64,000 nt of DNA, from NCBI GenBank assembly GCA_031772625.1, contig CM062813.1, forward strand, positions 694,224,420 through 694,288,419, written 5' to 3'. The stretch comes from Pinus tabuliformis (lineage: Eukaryota > Streptophyta > Pinopsida > Pinales > Pinaceae). The position numbers and the translations under genes were made by a program. Under the pieces are notes generated by a model. It had not been told where the DNA came from and ran no database searches. It saw only the letters and a list, made by a program, of their open reading frames with translations. Below, piece by piece: positions 10,703 to 23,215 of the stretch (positions are counted from its first letter, which is position 1; each line of letters starts with the position of its first letter).

Positions 10703-11460
10703 TGGAATTTTTTTCTAATATTTTTACCTCTAGTTGCTCTTCACCTGCTATATGTTGTACTAGATGTTTGGTGAATTTCTTCTACACTACCTAAAATTTC
10801 ATCACTCGATGAAGATAGATCTAAAAAATACTTGTTTGGTTGAATGACCTATAACACTCCATCAAATGAGTGTAACTGCTAGCAAGTTTCATAAGGGATG
10901 TTCAGCAACGCCTTAATGAAACCACAAGGACATTATAATAGTGCAAGCAAATTACAAGGAAGTACTATACGTTTAAAATATTCAAGTAATATTTAAAATC
11001 CTTGAAACTTGAAACCCTATTATCCTAACAGATGAACTCACTCGATAACTTGAGAATTAAACATAATCTGATATCGTTTAATCTTCCATTACAAAAAAAT
11101 ACCCACATACTTTGATACACAAAAAAATTGATGTAGTTCGGAAATACAAGCAAGGGGACAAGACTAGGGTATTACACCTACTACTTTGATATGAATGGTC
11201 AAGATTTTTCATGTCTCCATTGAAAGCCTTATTTCCATGTAGATGCAGTGAAACTTCTAATTGTGTAGCACTTATCACCTAAGATGATTTAACCACTTTT
11301 TCATATCATTGCTAAAATCATAAAAAAAAAGTCTTCACAATATTAATCTTCCTACAACGATGGCATATTATGTTGTAGTTATTATGTGTAGTAAGGAATT
11401 AACCCCTATATGTTTAAACATATAAGGAGAAAACAATGTGCTACATCATACAATAAAACC
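10703..11460. other. Non-coding spacer
   Basis: AT-rich sequence between the SET fragment and the SINE-like unit. The small open frames here (for example on the minus strand at 11078-11278) show no recognisable domain. Nothing further is supported. Confidence 0.45.
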
Positions 11461-11464
11461 ATAG

Positions 11465-11591
11465 CTCCAAGGGTTAGCTCAATTAACAAATCCTCTTGTG
11501 CTAAGTCTACAAAAGGTCTTAAGATTAAATCTCATTGATAATGTTTGGGGTTTCCATCCATCTATGCAATTGGTTGTCAATATGCCTTCCA
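11465..11591 (+). repeat. Probable tRNA-derived SINE, left piece
   Basis: The segment ggttagctcaattaac resembles a pol III A box (TAGCTCAGTTGG type). About 45 bases on, aagattaaatctc resembles a degenerate B box (GGTTCGAATCC type), with the tRNA-like text cctcttgtgctaa between them. This is the usual head of a plant tRNA-derived SINE. The unit is interrupted by element C at the duplicated TTCCA and appears to resume at 16278. No second copy is present in the window to fix its borders. Confidence 0.42.
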
Positions 11592-11924
11592 TGTTATGAA
11601 ACCAGCTCACAAAAAGATAGAAAAGAGAGATCCACGCCTTAGAATTCAGCCTCTTCAAGGGGGAAACCTCCTTTACATTACATAAATGAACAATTCTTGG
11701 ATGATACAAATGACAAAACCTCCTTTCTATATATAGGAGTCTAAGGAGTCACAATATAATCCAGCCGACCTAACAATAATAATATAAAGCCACAAAAATA
11801 ACAATAGAGGGATTCTATGGGGCACAGAAATAACAATATGGGGGTAATAGGGGCACAACAATATAAATAAGGGGTATAACTACAATAGTAATGGGGTAAT
11901 TACTAGTATTATAGGGACCCAACA
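11592..11924 (-). repeat. Element C 3' LTR, 333 bp
   Basis: Starts tgttatg and ends cccaaca. It is nearly identical to 15940-16272. A minus-strand TATA box (tatatatag read in reverse) lies at about 11728-11736. The polypurine tract, seen as its complement, follows at about 11925-11945. Confidence 0.95.
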
Positions 11925-11953
11925 TGCCCCTCTCCTTCAAAAAAGTGTTGTCC

Positions 11954-13207
11954 TCAACGCTTGAGCAGTTCTGGGTACTTCTGCATAAAATTCTCATCCT
12001 CCCATGTGGAATCTTCAGCGGATAAGTTCTTCCACTTGATAATATACTCTGAAATTGATCGATTTCGTAGCTGTCGAGTTCTTGTTTCTGTGACTGCTTC
12101 CGGTTCCAATATAATTTTTCCTTCCTCGTCAAGTTCTGGCAATATTGTTTGAACTGGGAGCTTGTCGCCTATAACCTTCTTTAAACATGAAACATGGAAA
12201 AATGGGTGCAATCGAGAAGCTGCAGGAAGCTCCAATTTGTATGCCATAGTACCAATCTTTTCCAACACCTTGTACGGACCATGATACTTTGGTGATAATT
12301 TATTATCCTTCTTAGCTTGCTTTAGGGACATTTGCTTATATGGTTGTAGCCGTAGGAATACCCAATCACCTACATCAAAACTTCTTTCACTGCAATGTTG
12401 ATCTGCCTGTTGTTTCATTCTATTTTGTGCCAACACGAGGTTATCCTTTAAGAGTTGGAGGACTTGTTGTTGATGTTCGATGTGATGTTCCACTGCCTGA
12501 ACCTTAGAATTTCCTCTTAAATATGATGTGATTGATGGTGGTTGGTACCCATAAAGTGCCATAAATGGGGTCATTTTTGTTGCTGTATGGAAGGAAGTTT
12601 TATACCACCATTTAGCCAGAGGCAACCATTTGACCCATTGTGTCTGTTTATCAGATACAAAGCAACGAAGATATCCTTCCAAACATTTGTTTACTATCTC
12701 AGTTTGCCCATTAGATTGAGGATGATAGTATGAGCTATGAGCTAACTGAGTACCAAGACAAGAAAACAATTCTGTCCAAACATTTCCAGTGAAAATGGGA
12801 TCTCTGTCACTTACAATAATCTTTGCGTTTCCATTTAGCTTTTGAACTGTTTCCATAAATGCAGTAGAAATTGTACTGGCTTTAAATGGATGTGATAATG
12901 CACAAAAGTGTGCATACTTGGTAAGTCTGTCAACTACCACCATGATGACACTCTTTCCCTCAGACTTGGGTAAACCTGTGATAAAATCCATTGAAACCTC
13001 CTCCCAACGTTGGCTTGGAATGGATAAAGGTTGCAATAGACCCGATGTCTTAATTGTTTCAACTTTATTTTGTTGGCAAACCAAACATTCCGCCACAAAC
13101 TTTTGAATATCTGATTTAAGGCCATCCCAAAAAAATTCCTTCTTAACCCTGTGGTAAGTTTTTAAAAATCCTGAGTGCCCTCCTAGGGGAGAAGTGTGCA
13201 ATTCCAT
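11954..13207 (-). pseudogene. Element C integrase with chromodomain
   Basis: A long clean minus-strand frame of about 417 residues. Residues about 3-45 hold the HHCC zinc head (HTSPLGGHSG and CLVCQQNK). The rve core follows with MDFITGLPKSEGKS, the SDRDPIFTGNVW aspartate block and the YHPQSNGQTEIVNK glutamate block. The GPYKVLEKIGTMAYKLELP module then precedes a chromodomain at the end (SEYIIKWKNLSAEDSTWEDE). In chromoviruses the chromodomain steers insertion towards particular chromatin. Fossil, but this part looks well kept. Confidence 0.95.
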
Positions 13208-13225
13208 AAGAATCTTTTGTTTTAG

Positions 13226-13891
13226 CTAGGAATTCTTACAGAGGTATAAGCAATCTTTGTACCATAACGAATCATTTTTCCAGCTAAATGTATCAGAAGT
13301 ACTGGAATCTTGTTGTAGCTTTCGAATAAGTGCCCACACTTCTTCGTCATTCTTCCATTCCTCCTTTGCTTCGTTTATCCAATCTGGTTGGATAATAGAA
13401 ATGGCACACAACAATGCTTCCATATCCTCATCCTTTCTTGAGAATGCATCTGCCACCACATTTTGCTTCCCTTTTTTGTATATGATTTCAAAGTCATAAC
13501 CCAACATCTTTGTGACCCACTTTTGTTGCTCTTCAGAGGATAATCTTTGTTCTAAAAAGTATTTAAGGCTATCATGCTCCGTTTTTACCTTGAAGTGTCT
13601 TCCCATTAGGTAGGGTCGCCATTTCTTAAGTGCATGGAGTATTGCCAACATTTCCTTCTCATAAATAGCTTTGCTTAAAAACTTTCCCTTGATTGGACGA
13701 CTTTCAAAAGCAATGGGTCTTTCATCTTGCATTAGAACAGCACCAATTCCATTTCCTGAAGCATCACATTCCACAATAAAGGTTTTTGTGAAGTTCGGTG
13801 TAGCTAAGACCGGTGCTTGGCACATTGCCTCTTTAAGATGTTTAAAGGCCTTTGTTGCTTCCGGAGTCCATGAAAATGAATCTTTCTTCAA
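13226..13891 (-). pseudogene. Element C RNase H (gypsy type)
   Basis: The minus-strand frame starts in the connection segment (FSWTPEATKAFKHLKEAM) and continues with FIVECDASGNGIGAVLMQ, where CDAS carries the first RNase H aspartate. It goes on with AIYEKEMLAILHALKKWRPY, and TEHDSLKYFLEQ with the later acidic residue, and ends with the VVADAFSRK motif. The domain sits between protease and integrase as expected for gypsy. Fossil. Confidence 0.93.
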
Positions 13892-13911
13892 TAATGTTGT
13901 TAGAGGTGCTG

Positions 13912-15252
13912 CTATTCTCCCATGGATATCTTGATATTATGGCACTTTCCAGAACAATTTATTGTTCCTCCATTTGCAATCATCACTTGACACTTTGGTG
14001 CTGGATATAGGAAGCAATTCAATTCTTTTGCTACCCTACAATGAATAAAATTGTGGGTGCTTCCTGAATCAATCAACACTATTACCTTTTTCTTCTTGAT
14101 TTGTCCTTCTATCTTGATGGTTTGAGGAGTGGTAATTCCCGCCAATGCATTACAAGATATGGTCGGATTTATTTGTTCTTCATCTAGGCTTTGTTCCTGG
14201 AATAAATCCTCTTCTTTTGACCTTTCTTGCTCCTTTTCTTCTTCCTCTTCACAATCTATGTAGAATAATTTCTTCTCACCACACTTATGACCCTTTGTGT
14301 ATTTGCTATCACAATTGTAACAAATCCCTTTTGCTCTTTTTTCTTCCAATTGTTGTGGTGTCAACCTTGTAGGTTGTGGAAGACTATGGGCAACAACACT
14401 TCCGTCTCTATAGTTGTGAATGGTATGCTTCCTAGTTGCCATAATTTTGCTTTCCATTTTTCTTGCTAACCTGAATGCCTTCTCTAATGAATCAGGTTCC
14501 CAAAGGCGCACATCATGTTGGATATTATCCTTTAAAGACCCTATGAACACATCAATCCTATGCTCCTCTGGAATATCTTTTACCCTTATGTTCAATTTTT
14601 GGAACTCCTCAATGTGCTCCATTATTGAACCCTTTTGTTTGAGACTTATCAATTGGCTAAAAAAAGTGTTGCTTTTTGTATCTTCATAATGTGCTATCAA
14701 TTCTTCCGTAAAAATTGCCCAAGTGATAAGTTGTTTACGAGAACAAAGCCATTGATACCATACAAATTGATTTGGTTCCAAATATAAAGTTGCCATACGT
14801 ACCTTTTGTGTGTTTTGCACATTATTGAGATCGAAGAATTGCTCCATCTGTAATATCCATGTGGCGGGATCCTTGCCATCAAACTTCCTCATATCGATTT
14901 TTGGAACATGGTGAGTCTTCGATCCAACATTAGAGTCTATGGAATCATGATTAACATTTCTTTTGTTCTCATCATGAGTTTCCTTTACTACCTTTTCACC
15001 ATTAGTGACCCTTTCTTGTAGCAACTTCTTCAATTCTTCCATCGAATCCTCCATCTTAGCTTCCATGCCCTTTATCTTAGATTCCACGCCATTTATCTTA
15101 GATTCCACGCCACTTATCTTAGCTTCTGTTAGCTTTTGTGAGCGTGACATTTGTTGCACTTGTTCTTGTAATTTTGATATATCATGTAGCATTTCTTCCT
15201 CTTCTTCATGAGTCATGCTAGATCTTTCAGGTTCCTTACTAGGTGTTTGCAT
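13912..15252 (-). pseudogene. Element C gag and protease
   Basis: A frame of about 446 residues. The first 90 form a predicted coiled coil of repeated KISGVESKINGVESK-like heptads. The retrotransposon gag core follows (VPKIDMRKFDGKDPATWILQ to LRLARKMESKI-like text), then a CCHC-type knuckle (CYNCDSKYTKGHKC), an acidic run, and a protease with VIVLIDSGSTHNFIH (DSGS active site). The start at 15252 (MQTPSKEPERSS) precedes the coiled coil directly. Gag forms the particle. Fossil. Confidence 0.92.
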
Positions 15253-15925
15253 TTTCTTTCCTCAGGGCATCAGTTACCGATAATAATGCTTTACTATGCC
15301 CTTTGAATTCCTTCAAACCAAGCTTATGCAAAAATAAAAATAAAACTACACACCTTTTTTTTACTTTGTAGAAGCCTGATATTGAATCTGATGTATCTCT
15401 GTAATTTTGAATCATCCAGTTCTAAAATTGTGACTTGTAGTAGCCTTCTATGTCCTCTTTCCAATGCCACTAGTCTGATCCAAATTGGATTCTCCAAGAA
15501 AGAGTTATGCACAATCTCCCGCAGTGACCTGATTATAGACTAGTTCAGTAGAGCGAACTTGTATGAAGTGCCACGTGTCACTGTTTCAACATTTGACTCT
15601 AAAAAATATACAAAAAGAAAACTACAGTCCGTCCTCTTTCTGTAACCTTTTATGAAATTTCAATCCGATGCTCAGAAAGAAAGTTATGACGATTTTCCCC
15701 AGCTCACCTGTTTTGAGTGTAATTCAGGAGTCTGCAAAAAGACCAACTTCCTCAGATCATATCTCCGAAAATATCGTGCGAAAAGCTCTGAAATTTGGAC
15801 CCAAGGTTCAGTGCGATTTCTTCTCAAATGGGTTTTTTTTGCGACTTCTGAAACGTCACAGAAAAAAAGTTATAGCGAAAATTCCACGATGACCTGTTTG
15901 GAGCACCAAAACCCTAGAATCCAAA
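15253..15925 (-). other. Element C untranslated leader
   Basis: Sequence between the primer site and the gag start. It has no recognisable coding content on either strand. Plus-strand frames here (for example 15652-15990) look like shadows. Confidence 0.6.
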
Positions 15926-15937
15926 GCTCTGATACCA
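15926..15937 (-). other. Element C primer-binding site (tRNA-Met type)
   Basis: Reads TGGTATCAGAGC on the minus strand, two bases from the 5' LTR. Confidence 0.92.
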
Positions 15938-15939
15938 AA

Positions 15940-16272
15940 TGTTATGAAACCAACTCACAAAAAGATAGAAAAGAGAGATCCACGCCTTAGAATTCAGCCT
16001 CTTCGAGGGGGCAACCTCCTTTACATTACATAAATGAACAATTCTTGGATGATACAAATGACAAAACCTCCTTTCTATATATAGGAGTCTAAGGAGTCAC
16101 AATATAATCCAGCCGACCTAACAATAATAATATAAAGCCACAAAAATAACAATAGAGGGATTCTATGGGGCACAGAAATAACAATATGGGGGTAATAGGG
16201 GCACAACAATATAAATAAGGGGTATAACTACAATAGTAATGGGGTAATTACTAGTATTATAGGGACCCAACA
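15940..16272 (-). repeat. Element C 5' LTR, 333 bp
   Basis: Partner of 11592-11924 with the same ends and about three differences. The promoter TATA box on the minus strand is at about 16075-16083. It is followed outward by the target duplication TTCCA. Confidence 0.95.
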
Positions 16273-16277
16273 TTCCA

Positions 16278-16410
16278 TCTGGAAATTCTAGGTAAAAGGG
16301 GGAGAACTTCATGAAGGTTAGAATGGTACCAATACCCCTATTATTTTCTTAAGTCTATGAGGGTGAGGTGGGATTGTTTCCTTGAAAAATAATAATATAA
16401 ACTTTATTTA
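16278..16410 (+). repeat. Probable SINE, right piece
   Basis: Continues the sequence broken off at 11591: bringing gccttcca and tctggaaattc together restores a single TTCCA. It runs to an A-rich end (ttgaaaaataataatataa), which could be the SINE tail. The borders are uncertain. Confidence 0.38.
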
Positions 16411-17210
16411 TTATGGCACAAACATAGCCAGCATACAATTATTCCAACTAGGCCAACAAGACAACAATAATAACTATATTTGTGCACTAAAGAAAAACAA
16501 CATCCATTATTAACTCAATATTGTCATTACTCTACCTTGACTAATGCACTAAACATAAAAGACAAAAGTAACATATTGTATGTAAGACGAAGATATGCTT
16601 GGTTGTCAAATATCTAATAAAGATATTTACATTAGTCTAATATAGATAAGTTGATTTAGGAGCATTAGAGCTCAACCTCCATGGTGGCATCAAAATGTGC
16701 AAGAGATAGAGGTGTGTTTATGGTGGCATCAAAGTGTGCAAGAGATAGAGGAGGTGTGTTTGAGCATGAGATAGTTTTGAATCATCTTATCCTCCCTCCC
16801 CCTGATCAGTGGTTGCAATGAATTGTTGGAGGTTTGGGACAAAGGTGACAGTGGGTGTTTTTAGCCCCATAATCCATGAGAGTCATCATATCTCCTTCAT
16901 CCAAATCAATGGAAATAGGTTATTGCGGAGGATTGTGGACCATGATGACAAAAGGATATTATGCCTTATTATATTCATAATCCATTTAATCTTCTTTGCT
17001 TGATCAATGACTCAAGTGAAATTGAGAGTTCTAGAGTGAGCCAGAATTACAAGGAAGGTCCATGCTCCTTGAAAACCCCTCCTCCATGTGTTGACTTGAT
17101 TGACAAATTTATGCTATGGTTTCAACCTGCTTCTGAATCCCTTCACTTAACAATTTTAGAATTGAGCCATCACTTCTTAATTTTTTTTTCAATAGGCTAC
17201 TGAAGCTTAT
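16411..17210. other. Spacer with a short tandem duplication
   Basis: Mostly unrecognised AT-rich sequence. At about 16680-16775 a unit of about 45 bp (atggtggcatcaaa, then gtgcaagagatagagg) occurs twice in tandem. No gene is supported. Confidence 0.5.
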
Positions 17211-17214
17211 TAAA

Positions 17215-17310
17215 AGGGGTACATGAAAATTGAAATGAGGGGGTGCGTGAAAATTGAAGTGAGGGGGAACGTGTGAGGGGGGATATGAAAATTGAAGAAA
17301 GAAGAGGGGT
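17215..17310. repeat. Imperfect tandem repeat
   Basis: About three imperfect copies of a unit near 27 bp built on gtgaaaattgaagtgaggggg. Low-complexity purine-rich DNA. Confidence 0.6.
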
Positions 17311-18190
17311 TGCTTTAACATTATCATAATTACAAGATAGAGGATATATTGGAATGAAACTAGTTGATCATGGAAAACATTAAATACCTTGGAATACATA
17401 CATACTTTGGTAAGAATATCAAGGAATCTATCCATTACATTTTTGTGACTCAAAGAGTCATTGATACATTGTAAAAGATCCTTTATGTAATTTGTATCAA
17501 GAAAGAAAAATTTTATTTTGTACAAAGAAATGTATAGAATGTGCTTAGAAAGAGCTTATGGAGCCTCTTGGAAGGATATATAAAGGGAGGACTTTGACCT
17601 CATTTATTACATATCACACATACATCTCTTAGGTTCAGTCTCTGGCTATAAGAAGGAATGTGAAGGTTCCAAGAGGCTATAAGTTTCGAGTGAAGAAAGA
17701 AAAATATCCTTAGATAACTCAGAAGTCTGAAATTATGTTTGGATAGCTCACCCGTGTGAGTGGCCTAGGGTTTATGGGCATGCAACAGGTCTGAAATTAC
17801 AGGAAGGTGTTGCAAACTTGGTGTGTGAGATCTTAAGACTAGTAGAGTCTTGTTGTGAAGAGATTTTTCTTCATTTACCTTGGAGACCTTGTCTAACATT
17901 AAAGAAGAAAGATTAACTAGATGAATCGTTTTTGGTGCTAAGCTTGGTCTAGGTTTTGGTCTTGGAAGTATCTTTTGAATTAATTCTATAAGAAGAGAAG
18001 TTATTTCTAGTTTTTCCCCTTGGAGGGGTTTTTCCCTAGCTTGGAGCCTTAATCTTTTATTTATCTTTGTATGGTTGTGATATTCATTGTTTTTTGTTGT
18101 GATTTTCATTGCTTTTGTGTTAGAAGAAGAAACCATTTCATATCTAATAGGTTTAGTAACTGAGTTATCACATTATATTGTTATTCTATT
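17311..18190 (+). repeat. Candidate old solo LTR, copia-like
   Basis: On the plus strand a TATA box (tatataaag, about 17577-17585) is followed by text like the R-U5 of plant copia LTRs, including ccttggaggggtttttccct near 18018-18040 and a T-rich end. No partner, primer site or target duplication was found, so the call rests on style alone. Confidence 0.3.
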
Positions 18191-19945
18191 TTTATTTTTT
18201 GAAATAAAAATAAAAGAATTTTCTCCAAATGATTGTTCAGGTAGGTACTCAAGACAAGTTTAGCAAATTCTTGGGTCTGTTTGGAAGAACATATTCCATA
18301 CTGCCCAGTGATAATGTAGTTCTTTATATTCTCTGAAGAATCATGGTAGAAAACCTTATACATGTGAATTGTGAATTCTTCCTCCCACATTTACCCAAAT
18401 TCACAAGCTTTACAGTGTAAACATGAGACGAGTGTCACTGTGACATGACCCGACCTCCAAGTTCCAGTTAAGGAAGTGGGGCATATAAATTGAACACTTA
18501 CTTACATCCTATAGGGACTACATACCACTCAACAGGGTTCCAACCACCCCAGGTGATCAATCCCTGAGCTGGAACCCTTTTTCACTGACCTAACACCCCA
18601 AACGTACGCACATTAAGGCAAGAGTGTGGTTATGAGCCCCAAATGCACACACAATCCTACTTCCATGCAGTTATGACCTAAATCCTCTATTTTAGTGCCA
18701 GTGGTCCCAAGATCTAAGCTGATTTTTTAGGCTAGCCTCCAAACCACTACCCATAATTGCCTATAACTTTCCTGAATCATAATTAACATGATGGCAATAC
18801 CAAACATTCAAACTTGAAATAAGAGCTTGCCCTATAATTCCTAGTACACATTAGACATTTCATCAATTATATCGTAAAAATATGAGCTACATGTCATGAA
18901 TTCATACATGATCATAAATTGATACTCTTCATTTGAGAATCACCAAGAAGGCTCTAAACCCTCTCTCGCTAGCTACAATAGCGCTTGTTATTAAATGAAT
19001 TAATCGACCATTCAAATACTTATCAAAACATGTCAAGAGCCATAGATATAATACATCATATAACTAGCATATAACCATAATATAGCCAGAATGGAAACCA
19101 TGGAAAATTATCCATAAAATTGCCATCATAATCAATACATATGCTCATCGATCACAATAGGAAAATATCTCATATTAACATATGAAAATGCCAACCAAGT
19201 CGGAGACTTCCACATACCACCTGAAAATATATTGGGATGAACCAAATATCTCTTTCAACCAAGAACCCTCATGCCATATTCCAAGCATGAATGTGGGATC
19301 TCATGGAATAAACCAAAACAAAACCAACCAGGGCTTCTAGAGGCCAAACCGCCTCAACTCTCAACCACAGTGACTCCACCTCTAGGTCTAGAAATCACTA
19401 AAATCAACCAGATCAGTCTCTACCTAATTTTTCCAGGGATCGAGGATCCAATAACTCAACCCACGACATTCTAGGGCTCTAGAGTGTTTGTTGCAACCAC
19501 AACTCTAGGAACTAGTAACTCAACCACCAAGGGCTCCATAGCGTTTGTCCCAACCTATAGCTCCAGGAAATAGTAACTCAACCCAAGTTGTTCCAGGGAT
19601 TCCAAATCATTTGTTCCAACCCACAACCATAGGGAACCTAAGCACCAATCAAAAAAACAAGTGTGAAACCCACAACACCATGGCTATCGATGAAATGGAA
19701 AGGAAAGTTTGAAACCACTGTCAATCCAAGAAAATACCAATGACAATGATAGCACATAACTAGAGAATCACATGCATATACCATGCATCCAAAAATCAGT
19801 AAGGAAATTGCACATGCAACATGTTACCTGCAAAGAAATACAATTGTAGTTTTTTATCCAACTGTCTCATTGTGCTTCCTTGATTTCCTTTTCTTTCTTT
19901 CTCCAAATCCAAGTGAAAACTAGAGTGCTGCAAGAATGCTCTAAG
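18191..19945. other. Unrecognised spacer
   Basis: Non-coding sequence with no frame carrying a known domain. Part of it (about 19440-19640) repeats words such as taactcaacc and agggattcc loosely. It may be an old repeat that I cannot identify. Confidence 0.4.
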
Positions 19946-20369
19946 TGTTGGGATAAATACTAAGAAGGGGGGAGAGGGGGGGCGTGAATCAATATTTACA
20001 GGTCAATAAATTTTTACATTTCATATCCAGACTTTTATACGTGACTTTACTAAATCGAACCTGTGTATGCACACGACTGTTCTTAATCCAATTAGCATAT
20101 ATCCAGTGAACTTAAAATTCAGTTAATCGATCATATTTTTATCTTAAGCTACTGCATTAGCACTTTATTAACCATTAGATAAACTTTCACCATGTGTTGT
20201 AATAAATAAACCATCACACATAAGAAGCACACATGAACACCAATATTTAAGGTGGAAACCAAATGCGGGAGAAAAACCACATGTTTTTGTTGTATATGTC
20301 TTCTTTTTAATATAAAGAATAAGTTGTTTACAATATTGTACTGGTGCATACTCATGTCAGTGCATAGGC

Positions 20370-20590
20370 ACCCACCTGCAAAAGGCTACAACCTTCTCTC
20401 GTTCTCCATCTTCTACTAGAAGGGAGCTACAACCCCCTGGATCTTGTACTAGTTGATATGTTTACCATTATGTAGGTACCAGCCTACACAAGGCTACAAC
20501 CTTCACTTGTTCTCCAGTTGCTACTAGAAGGGAGCTCCAACCCCCTGACCTAATCACTAGCCACTACTGGCAAGAAGCTTCGACTTCCTC
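20370..20590. repeat. Tandem repeat inside the D LTR, unit about 105 bp
   Basis: Two units each contain aaggctacaacctt, then gttctcca, then ctactagaagggagct. The same pair is seen in the right LTR, where element G separates the two units (about 32310-32420 and 52650-52740). Confidence 0.75.
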
Positions 20591-20794
20591 ACTCAAGGCT
20601 CCAACCCTCAGCATCCTCTAGGGACGATGTTTTATAAATTTTCAAACTAGATATTCCTGGTATACAACAACACAATATATAGGCCACGTTTCACCAAATT
20701 TTCATACTAGACCCATCAGTAACATTGAAGCTCAAAATCAATCATCACTGCAATACAAACATCAAATACATCTGTATCAACCAATCATTGAAAC

Positions 20795-20960
20795 TCAATC
20801 ATCAATCTTTGATATAACTGAAACCCAATCATCAATATTTGAATCAACCACAACTAAATCAATCAATCACTGAAACTCATCAACTCTGAAAATCAATCAT
20901 CAATCTCTGAACCAACCACAACTGAATAAATCAATCACTGAAAACTCAATTAATCGACAC
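20795..20960. repeat. Tandem repeat inside the D LTR, unit about 75 bp
   Basis: Units built on caatcatcaat, then tgaatcaaccacaact, then atcaatcaatcactgaaa. The same array recurs at about 52960-53115 in the right LTR. Confidence 0.7.
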
Positions 20961-21983
20961 TTAATCAAAATTCAACCAATCAAATAGAGCAGACAAATCA
21001 ATGTAACCAATACATAGATTTGAACCTAGAACACTACATCAACAACTAGAACCAACTGCAGCCTCAAAAATCATATGTCAGAACGTATACGCTACTTCAA
21101 TGAAGCCAACCTGCATGTATACACCACTTCCTTTAACCCAACCTATGTATACCTCTAAAGATATTGAATCATAAAACTTTTGAACCATAAATTGTACCAA
21201 TCAGTGACATTTTGAAGATCTACTATCAGATTACAGAGTTCTAAACAGGTAGTAGCAAAGATCACCCTTGTTACTCAATCAATCAATCAACTAGACTCAA
21301 TCTCCTTATACAATCAGTTTCACTTTCAGATCCAAAGAAGACATCATTGACAAACATTAGCACTAATCAGATATATCAGTCATCTCTTAACAGCAAACTT
21401 TTCTTCTGCATACACTACTTGGAAGAGCCGAACCAGTGTGTATATGCGCCTTCACCAAGGAAAACCAATGTATAGATCTGCAAATAATAACTTATAACTT
21501 CGCAGTTATTCCATACTTCAGATATACTCATCTCATAACATTTAAAGTAAAAAATATTTGTTAGCACTCAGATCTAGCCTATCCATTATTAGATCACATA
21601 ATGATAAATCATTTCAGGTATTATGATCCTGATCCATCATTAGATCGCATCCATCATCAAACACTCATGTGCATACTTAGTTCAGATCAAGAAAAGCATC
21701 AGAAACCCATAACATGCATATTTTCTTTTGATCTAACTCTTCATAAGATATTCATTGCTTGCACCCCTTCACATTTTTATCTTCACCTCCTTATATACTT
21801 AGAGCCTTTTTCAATACCTCGGACCAAAAAAACACTTAGAACCTGTGGTATTCTTAGACAGGATCAAGTAATCGTTATTCCGCTCAATATTGTGGCTAAT
21901 ACCATGGTATGGACCCTTAGTATTCATGAATCTTAATTTTTCATCCCATACATGCTTTTCCTTCTAATAAAGTGCATGCATAC

Positions 21984-22941
21984 TGTTGGCTTGATGGGCC
22001 CTAACCCAGGTTCAGCATTAATTAGCCAAGCAAGTCCCTACACTACTGGCCATTTCGGCATCAATCCGCGGAGCGTGGACTGAAGTCTCACCCGAAGCAA
22101 TATGGGGGGATGCAGGAACCAGGTTTTTGCACCTTGAGATGGCAGTGTTGTCGCTTTATACCCTAACCCTTCCTTTGCACAGATCGATAAGCCTTTTAGT
22201 GCTTATCGATATACTTCCCTTAGTCATCCTCTAGACCTCCGCGAAGGTCTATGACTATCTTTCGCGTACCCTAGATAGGTGATTCAGACACTTACGTGCC
22301 TCTGTAATTACTCTTACTTTTGTATTTATCCATATTATCATAAGGAGTGGATAACTTCAACATGCACTATGATTATCTTTGTGTAAACAGATATTCTTAC
22401 TTGCGTTCATATAAAAAAGTAAAACACATAGATTCGTGCATCAATATAGCATTAAATCATAAGCCCTATATTCAACATAACATAATCACATGCATTCATA
22501 ACATAATTAAAATAGCTCATACATAGGTAATTCCAGAATAATTTTCTTTATTGATGTTCATATCTCCTTTACAGACTCTAACTACCCTGCACACATAGCT
22601 GCAGGGGTTCACGCACTCAGATGCAGACTTCTACCCTAGGCCTCTGTGCACACAGCTGCAGAGCCTCTTTCCTATGCTAAGTGTCTTCTCTCTTAGCTCT
22701 CATAGACCCATTACATCAATGACTCTTCAAACATATCTGAACTAAACTAAAATTGTCTTAGACTCTTCTAAGACTTACCTTTTTATATAATCCCATGGTC
22801 CGCGGACCAAAGGTGGACCTCATAAATCCAACACAAGTTACATAAACTAAGGGCGGAAACTTTTATAGAAAACTTGGGCCTTTAACCCCAAAACTTGGGA
22901 TTTTAACCCCAAAATTGACCATAGGGGACCCGTTCCCAACA
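21984..22941. repeat. Solo LTR E, 958 bp
   Basis: Starts tgttggc and ends cccaaca. It is flanked by a perfect 5-bp target duplication CATAC at 21979-21983 and 22942-22946. It has no internal coding region, so it is read as a solo LTR left by recombination between two LTRs. The family is not identified. A tract near 22050-22130 is relatively GC-rich. Confidence 0.8.
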
Positions 22942-23215
22942 CATACTTACACACTCTTTTTGTTCAGTGAATCTGCTTATATATGCTACTTGGAAGGTGA
23001 ACCCGCGTATACAACTTAATATAACTTAAAACATTCTTTTTATTCAATTGCTTGATTCTGATTTGTAGTCCTTTGTTCCAACATCCTGTCCTTCTGTACC
23101 ATTTCCCTGTTACCTCTTAATTGACCTGTTACAATGTGAGTTTCCCTTTATCAAATCTGAACTAACCTGTGAGTGGGTTGCCATCAAGGACAACACATGT
23201 ACCATAATGCCAACA

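Larger units (their letters stand above)
11592..16272 (-). mobile_element. Element C: Ty3/gypsy chromovirus, young
   Basis: A minus-strand gypsy element with two 333-bp LTRs, a tRNA-Met primer site, gag, protease, RNase H, integrase and a C-terminal chromodomain. The target duplication TTCCA lies at 11587-11591 and 16273-16277. The LTRs differ at about three sites by eye, so this is the youngest insertion here. Short LTRs and a length near 4.7 kb would suit a Reina-like chromovirus, but the lineage is a guess. The copy is broken, with only a few breaks. Confidence 0.94.
19946..23215 (-). repeat. Element D 3' LTR, about 2.3 kb plus an inserted solo LTR
   Basis: Matches the right LTR from its first base (shared text such as gactgttcttaa and accattagataaact). 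Without the 958-bp insert E and its 5-bp duplication it is about 2.3 kb. It holds two tandem families and several copies of a tatacgctactt-like word. Ends TGTT and AACA. Confidence 0.85.

Noticed and set aside
11954-12152. Small plus-strand frames opposite the element C integrase
   Set aside because: They are shadows of a long, well-conserved minus-strand frame.
17109-17525. A minus-strand 138-residue frame
   Set aside because: It covers an imperfect tandem repeat (17215-17310) and has no recognisable domain.
17765-18136. A minus-strand 123-residue frame
   Set aside because: It lies antisense to a stretch that reads better as an old copia-like LTR; no domain was seen.
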